From Anaeramoeba flamelloides (Eukaryota; Metamonada; Anaeramoebidae), in assembly GCA_027625915.1 (NCBI GenBank), contig JANTQA010000040.1, positions 1,736,001 through 1,800,000 of the forward strand: 64,000 nucleotides of DNA. The letters are read 5' to 3'. This document shows, one piece after another, positions 58,160 through 64,000 of this stretch. The stretch's first letter is position 1. Each line of letters starts with the position of its first letter. Below the pieces are notes generated by a model. The model had not been told where the DNA came from, searched no databases, and saw only the letters and a list, made by a program, of their open reading frames with translations. A program made the position numbers and the translations under genes.

Positions 58160-59865
58160 ATGAACGAACAGAAACATAAAAACCATCAGGAAACAAATTT
58201 CAGAAAAAGAAATCTACAACAACTCATGGGTGATCAAAACCAAATTAAAAAAAAATTTAAATCAAACCAAAAACCTCAAGAAAAAGAAAAAGAACAAGAA
58301 CCAGAACCAGAACCAGAAAAGATCAAACAAGAAATAACCAGTAAAGATCTGGAAAAGCAGCTTTTCAAAATAGAACCAGCTGCTGAGCAAGTTGAAGAAA
58401 AGTGTGCAAGTCAAATACGCTCCGAAGAAATAATTGAATTGTATGGTCAAAAAGGTGAAATTGGTTATTGTACCAATTGTGAAAGTAAAGTTCGTAACTC
58501 GAAAATTCTCCAAATTTACAATCAGGGTTATGATGAAAAAATCGAGAGTAACGATTACAAAGGTAATATTTCACTTTATTTCGAATTTTGTTATTATTTC
58601 AATACCCCCATTAACAATAACTTTTTCTTTTTTGAAACAAACAACCAAAAGAGCCTATCAAATGTAAAAAACACAATAAAGAATTTAAATTCTTTTGTAG
58701 TAATGAACAATCATTAATGTGTGCAGAATGTGGTAAAAAATGTAAAAACGAAAAACATGAATTACTTGCAATTAGCAAAATAACAAAGAAATTTCTTCAG
58801 GAAGTTATTCAAATCTCGAAGGGAATCCAAATAGAAAAAACCAAAAACAAAAAAACAATCAACGATTTGGCACAGATTAATGAACAACTTAAGGAAGAAA
58901 CTGAGAAAGAATTGAAATTAATAAAAGTAAAAATGGACGAATTTTTCAGTCGTTGTAAGAGAACTTTAGAATCCAGTAAAAAATTAATTGATACCAAATT
59001 GAATAATTACAGAAATATAATCTCCAAAAGGCAGCAAAATAATCAAATAAAAGAAAATATCATCAAAAAAATTTTTCGATTACATAGTGAAAAGGAATGG
59101 GAAAAGGAACAAGAAAAGATGCAAGAGCAAGGACAAGGAAAGGAAAAGGAAAAGGAAATGGAAATGGAACAAGAACAGGAAAACGAAATTGAAAATGAAA
59201 ATGAAAGGGAAAAGGAAAGGGAAAGGGAAATAATCCTAGAATTTTTAAAATTAAAAAAAATTATTGGCAAAGAAAGAAAGATCTTGAAAAAAAATGAAAA
59301 CAATAAACAAAGTATAAAAAATATCACACACGATGAGTTTGATTCCAATATTAAACAAAATTGGATCTTATTAAACAACAATAATAAAACTTTCACAAAT
59401 ATTTCTAATAATAAAAATTATGGGATAATGTGTGGGAAAAAAATATATTCAGAGGGTATTCATCAAATCATGATTAAAATTGATCAGTTCCCAAATTCTA
59501 AAAAAGAATGGAATGTTATCAGGTTGGGAATAATTAATTCAACAAATAAAGAAAATATTATTAAAAATGCAAATTACAATCAGACCTATTGCTTTAGAGC
59601 ATTTTGGAATAAAAAAAAATTGACAAGTTCCAAAGTGAAAATGGAAAATGGAAATTGGCAATATGAAGATTACCCAAACAATATTAAACTAAAGCAAAAC
59701 GATCTGTTAACTCTGACAATAGATATGATCAAAAAAAATATTTCTTTCAAAATTAATGAAATTCAACTTGAAACAGCTTGGGATTTTTTACCAGAGAAGG
59801 TTGTTTTTATTGCTTTTTTATATCCTCTTACCTGTGATATTAAAAATAAAATCACTTTAATTTGA
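58160..59865 (+). CDS. B-box / coiled-coil / SPRY-like protein (TRIM-like, no RING)
   Basis: Two exons, 58160-58562 and 58652-59865, with an 89-bp GT-AG intron (58563-58651), give 538 residues. Splicing is required to complete the zinc finger: exon 2 supplies EPIKCKKHNKEFKFFC then SNEQSLMCAEC, a B-box with C139, H142, C150, C158, C161 and H170. A CxxC (YCTNCESK) lies upstream near residue 110. Residues about 175-370 are a charged coiled coil with long Glu/Lys repeats. The C-terminus (about 400-538) is SPRY/B30.2-like: GIMCGKKIYSEGIHQI, WNVIRLGIIN, YCFRAFW, NDLLTLTIDM and ISFKINEIQLETAW. No RING finger is visible, so it is probably a protein-interaction scaffold rather than an E3 on its own. 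Such B-box/SPRY proteins are abundant in amoeboid protists. Confidence 0.85.
58563..58651 (+). other. 89-bp spliceosomal intron
   Basis: Donor GTAATAT, acceptor CCAAAAG. Read through, the frame hits a stop (58717). Spliced, it restores the B-box. Useful as a model of a short intron for this genome. Confidence 0.85.
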
Positions 59866-59939
59866 AATTAATGAAGAATAAGATATTTTCATAAGAATGT
59901 ATGTAGATACTTGTAGGTGATAATCAAAAATATAACCAA

Positions 59940-60420
59940 ACTAAAATTCAAATTTTGACACAGTTAAAATAGTTAAAAGAATCGCAAGAATACAAATTCA
60001 TTCAAATTGGAAATAATTTTGATTTTCATTAATTTGAAACTAATTTTGTTTTTTTTTTTAGTTTTTTTTGTTTTCCTTTTATTATTTTGAATAATGTAGA
60101 CTGTATCATTAGATCAATAATTATTTTTTTGAATTAATATTAGGTACAAGTTGAGTTGTTCCAAATACAAGAAATCAAATAAAATTAGTTGATGGTATAT
60201 AACTATTTGATCAATCAATAATTGTTTTGTGAAATTTCAAAAAAATTTGCGATAATTTTTTTGTTGTGATTTCTTGGAAAATTTGGTGAAATTACATTTT
60301 TGTATTTTTATTGATAATTATTATACTTTTTTTCTTGTTTATTATAAATTATAAAATATTTTTAACGTTCCAATTTGTTAGTATTTCTAATTTAGTCTTT
60401 CACATGTCATTTCTTTAGTA
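59940..60420 (+). repeat. Dispersed repeat R1, copy 4
   Basis: TTCAAATTGGAAATAATTTT, AGTTGATGGTATATAACTAT, TTGATCAATCAATAATTGTT and a tail with TTCCAATTTGTTAGTATTTC that matches copy 2. It begins 75 bp after the B-box/SPRY stop codon. Confidence 0.65.
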
Positions 60421-61182
60421 AGGTTTTTTTTTTAAAAAAATTGGATTATGATAAATAGAAATTTTTCAATTGGGTTTAATTACAAAAGAATATTTATTGA
60501 TTTCTTAATTTTTGAATTTTAGCTTGATAAGTCATTTTTTTTTCAAGAATAAAATATTCAGTATCGTATATATTATTGATTATTATGATTTGTATTCCCT
60601 ATAAATCTCTAATTTTCCTCCAAGTATAAAAACCAATATAAAAAAAGAATGGCAGATTTATTTTTAAATATATTTATACAACCCAAAAACCTGAAAACTA
60701 TTTAAATATATAAAATCATTAATAAACATTTATTGATTTTTGATAATTATTCAATTTGTTAGTTAGTATGGTATTATATAAATCTAATTTATTCTAATTT
60801 TCTGATCTAGATTATAACTGATATTTTTTAGGGGTGAAAATCGGTCTTTATTATTTTCTTTTTGATCGAAAAAATCTTTTTTCAGAACCCTTTTTACCTC
60901 AAAAAATATTCCAGTAGAATTGTAAACATATAAAGGTATTTTATTATTTAAAAAATCATTTATACCCTGGTCATATTTAAATTTTTTATTGAAATTGGTC
61001 GTACATTGTTTTGACAAAAAAAATGAGTTTTTTTTTTTCATTTTTTGGAATATTTCTTTGAACATAAAAATCATTTCAAAAATTGTGACCCATTTAAAAT
61101 AATAAATTGAAAAAAAATTATCTCCTTAAGTATACGAGAAAATCAAATAATTAAATCTGATTTGTAATTCACTTTTAGATTA

Positions 61183-61185
<3 letters not shown>

Positions 61186-61211
<26 letters not shown>
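61186..61211. repeat. (TA)n microsatellite
   Basis: Uninterrupted TA run of about 25 bp. Confidence 0.9.
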
Positions 61212-61213
<2 letters not shown>

Positions 61214-61768
61214 CCTGATATTTTAAATATTAAAAAAAAATAAAACCAAAAACTAAAAAAAAGTGAGTCATAATTTTAGAACTGTGCATTAAGGATTTTT
61301 TATTACTGAACTTTCACTTGAAAAAAAGTCACCACAAAGATTTTTTACTAATAATTAAATTCATTTTAAAAGGCATTACATAGTCTTAATTTTCTTAATG
61401 ATTATTTGTGTTTTCTAAGATTTTTTTTTATTTGAACATGATCTTTTACTAAAAAAAAAAAGTATCAAAAAATAGAAAAAGAAAAAAAAAAGGAAAAAAA
61501 AATAATAAAGGAAAAGAAAAAAAAAAAGAAAAAAAAAACAAAAGAAAAAGAAAAACAAATGTTTGATAAAGTAAAACTAAAATGTGCAAAATTTGAAAAA
61601 ATGAATATGATTCAAAAATTCCCAAATATTTTTTTGATAAGAATATTGAATAAAAATTCAAAAAAAACCCCAATAACATAATAGAGTGAGTAAAAATTTT
61701 TGAAAAATAGTTTAGATTATCAAAATCAGAAGATTGGATATGAGATCACAAAAATAGTTAATTTTTTT

Positions 61769-62138
61769 GAGAACCGGTATGGGCCAGTGGCAACACAACC
61801 CAGTGTACAATCTGAAGGCCGGGGTTCTATTCCCTTAACCATTATTTCTTATTGTTTACCATTTTCTCAAATAGCCACCACGGTGTAATTTTAATTAAAA
61901 CTCGGGCTTATGCTTCTTAGAACCACTAATTCTTTGAGGAAATCATTTGACCGAATTGAATCTTTTTGACTATTATAAAACTGAAACAAATTGGAACAAA
62001 ATCCCTCTCAATTTATGGAGCGGATCGGATTTTTGGGAGAAATGACCAGCTCTCACTTGGTTCAACAATATCTCTAATTCAAATTAGGGATTCGGGCAAA
62101 CAGGTGGACTTTTAGTACCCACTCTTTAATGGAAAAAA
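61769..62138 (+). mobile_element. SINE with tRNA-like promoter head and A tail
   Basis: A perfect 19-bp target duplication AAAAATAGTTAATTTTTTT flanks it (61750-61768 and 62139-62157). The 5' part has an A-box-like TGGGCCAGTGG (61780-61790) and, 32 bp later, a B-box-like GGTTCTATTCC (61823-61833; tRNA consensus GGTTCGANTCC). This fits a tRNA-derived RNA polymerase III promoter, though no cloverleaf forms. The body of about 300 bp is clearly less AT-rich than its surroundings and ends in an A run. It was presumably mobilised by a LINE such as that at 40005. The perfect duplication indicates a young insertion. No second copy in this window. Confidence 0.85.
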
Positions 62139-62867
62139 AAAAATAGTTAATTTTTTTAACAAATTTTTTCTAATTGATCAATCAAAGAAAAATACATATA
62201 AAAAAAGTATTAAAAAAAAATGCTATTGTGTTGAATTCTTCGTTTGGTCTTTATTTATTTATTTATTCCTTTCTTCATTGATCTTATTTTTCATTTTCTA
62301 TTAAGGTTCCCAATTAATAATTGTGTTTCACTTTTTTTCTCCATTTAACTTTTTTTCCAGAACCGTTACTTCTCTAACCTCAGAATAGGAAAAATGTGAA
62401 CTTAAGGGATTAGCGTCTCCCAAGTAGAAATCTAAAATTAAAACAAGTTGTAATTAAATGTAAATCATATCAGTTCTTGGTGGTTCGAATATCACTAAAA
62501 ATTTGAAAAAATTATTAGTAAAAAATGATCTAATCAATTTAAAAGGATACTTTTATTAATAAAAAACCCAACAATTTCTGAAAAAAATCTGCATTTTGCC
62601 ACAAATTCAGAGGTTGAATTATCTATTTTCAGACTCCAAAGTTGCAAAATATCTTTCTTAAATTTGTTATGAAATGTAGATTGGTTGCGAAACAATTCAA
62701 TTTTTTGAAATAAATTAAATAATTAACCCATAGATTATTTGAAAAATTATTTCTGAAATCTTAGAAATATATTGAATTTACAATTATCTTTTAAAAAGGA
62801 AACAAAACAAATCATTCTTTGGGTTTTTAAATTGATGAATATTGAGTTAACTTTTGAAATTAAAAAA

Positions 62868-63062
62868 TTATAAAAATAGTTACTATTGGAAGTTCTAAAG
62901 ATGATTTATTAAATAGGGGATACAATTGTTCGGAGTTTCTATTTTTAGGATTTGGTAAAGGAATCAAAAAAAATTCCAAACTGAAAATTTTTAATGATAT
63001 CATTATTAAAAAATCTAAGGATTTAAAATGGAATTGGATTTGGAATACTTTTTTAAAATACA
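62868..63062 (+). other. Open coding-like frame without start, unidentified
   Basis: The + strand reads IVTIGSSKDDLLNRGYNCSE, FLFLGFGKGIKKNSKLKIFN and DLKWNWIWNTFLKYM up to TGA at 63063. No ATG opens it, so it would be an exon or a relic. GFGKGIKKNSKLKIFN is vaguely like a leucine-rich repeat, too weak to assign. Confidence 0.3.
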
Positions 63063-63400
63063 TGTGAACCAAGCTATTTGAGCCATGTCGCACTAATATC
63101 ATTTACACCCAATTACAACATACTTTAATTATGGACCAATTAAGTTGAGGTTAATCGCTTCACTGTTTTTATTCCCTAGTTTGATACTAAAATGAAATAT
63201 CATGTTTTATTCAATTTTGTTTCACTTTAACTGTTGAACATACTTTTCAATTTCAAAAATCGTTCCAATTAAAAAACACTGTTTCAATTTTTTACCTTTT
63301 TCGGTTTTTTAAAACAAAGAAACTTTGCTTTTCTAAATGAAAAATAAAATCATTTTTTTTCATTTTTAAGATCTGAATTCAAAAACAAACATAAAACCTA

Positions 63401-63671
63401 ATGAGTTTTCACAATCAAAAAAAAACACAACCCAACAAAAAAAAAACAACTTCACAGTGTAATTATCCAATAGAACACATTTCAAACAAAAAAACCACAA
63501 CCAAAGTTTTAAAACAAGAATGTCAAATATGCAATAACAATGAGGCGTTATTTTATTGTACTTTATGCAAGGTTTACTATTGTACTGCTTGTGAAAGGAT
63601 GGTACACACTACTTATTTGAAAGATCGACATAAAACAGAAATTGAAAAGGCACCATTCAAAACAAAATTAA
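63401..63671 (+). CDS. B-box zinc-finger protein, first exon, continues beyond window
   Basis: ATG at 63401. Residues 1-35 are Lys/Thr-rich, then a B-box-type zinc finger: ECQICNNNEALFYCTLC, YYCTACERMVH and DRHK (Cys pairs CxxC, CxxC, CxxC with closing His). The frame runs on as hydrophobic AT-rich codons to 63781. A GTAAATT donor at 63672 right after APFKTKLS is more likely the true exon end. A CTTAG acceptor at 63855-63859 would continue in phase. It is probably another TRIM-like protein related to the neighbour at 58160. The rest lies outside. Confidence 0.7.
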
Positions 63672-64000
63672 GTAAATTATTGTTTATTTTTATCTTTTTA
63701 CTTTTAAACATTCACCCAAAATACTTTTTTATTATTGAACTGAGAGTCGAATACAAATTATCAAAATCACACAAATTATAGAAAGTTTTGAAAGTCCATT
63801 AAAAAATATCAAATAATTACCTTTTTAAACAACTATTTTATTTTCTAACCTTTCTTAGAAACGAGTAAAAATAACAAATTGATTTTTCTTTTTTGCTATC
63901 TTTTTCCAATTAAAATATGAAAATTTTTAATCAAGTTCCAAAATGAATATTAATTATTACTGCTACAATCAAATTGGCAGAGTAAAAATTTTGTCTTAGA

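Larger units (their letters stand above)
59866..63400. other. Stretch between the two B-box genes
   Basis: Contains R1 copy 4, a TA microsatellite, a SINE (61769-62138) and an unplaced coding-like frame at 62868-63062. The minus-strand frame 60784-61074 (96 codons) has no recognised motif, and a poly-K low-complexity stretch lies at 61452-61560. Confidence 0.5.

Noticed and set aside
60784-61074. Minus-strand frame of 96 codons
   Set aside because: Longest unexplained frame of the right end, but Lys/Asn/Phe-dominated with no motif; not enough to call a gene.
61780-61840. tRNA gene
   Set aside because: A- and B-box-like motifs are present, but no acceptor or D stem forms; better explained as the head of the SINE.
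62402-62420. TTAAGGGATTAGCG as the end of another TTAA element
   Set aside because: No inverted partner with CCCTTAA was found at a plausible distance; the CCCTTAA at 61832 lies inside the SINE.

Overview
The window is very AT-rich eukaryotic nuclear DNA with sparse, mostly intact protein genes between long stretches of non-coding DNA filled with repeats and dead transposons. At least three genes contain GT-AG introns. The gene content (formin with an autoregulatory tail, RCC1/BTB protein with long Lys/Glu-rich inserts, B-box/coiled-coil/SPRY-like protein, ChAPs, L-type lectin, XRCC2, UBFD1, eS30) suggests a free-living amoeboid protist. The split RCC1/BTB architecture and the composition fit Anaeramoeba best, but that is an inference from family resemblance, not from a search.

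Layout. 1-428: 3' end of a formin gene. 429-5783: repeats, a TTAA-flanked element and retroelement relics. 5784-8048: RCC1/BTB protein. 8049-10362: repeats. 10363-10545 (-): ribosomal protein eS30. 14662-28571 (-): an ERGIC-53/Emp47-type cargo lectin, reconstructed here as seven exons (410 codons plus stop, every junction in phase). Three of its introns are 3.6, 4.0 and 4.7 kb and hold most of the MITEs and LINE tails of the window. 31827-32493: a third TTAA-flanked element. 33527-37293: a ChAPs (exomer-type) gene whose reading frame changes several times. 40005-43261: a LINE with target-site duplication, interrupted by a 197-bp mariner-type MITE. 45334-46050: UBFD1. 49409-50547 (-): XRCC2. 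58160-59865: B-box/coiled-coil/SPRY-like gene with one 89-bp intron. 61769-62138: a tRNA-like SINE with a perfect 19-bp target-site duplication. 63401 onward: first exon of another B-box gene that leaves the window.

The genes do not form a cluster with a shared job. They are ordinary housekeeping functions: actin nucleation, ribosome, early secretory pathway (lectin), trans-Golgi export (ChAPs), ubiquitin-related, recombination repair, and regulatory scaffolds. The unusual content is the mobile DNA: a set of elements flanked by TTAA with ends starting GGG, a foldback element with about 265-bp arms, several small palindromic MITE families present in pairs, a SINE, and a LINE whose 3' ends are scattered through the window. 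I found no CRISPR array, rRNA, tRNA gene or virus-derived element that I could support.
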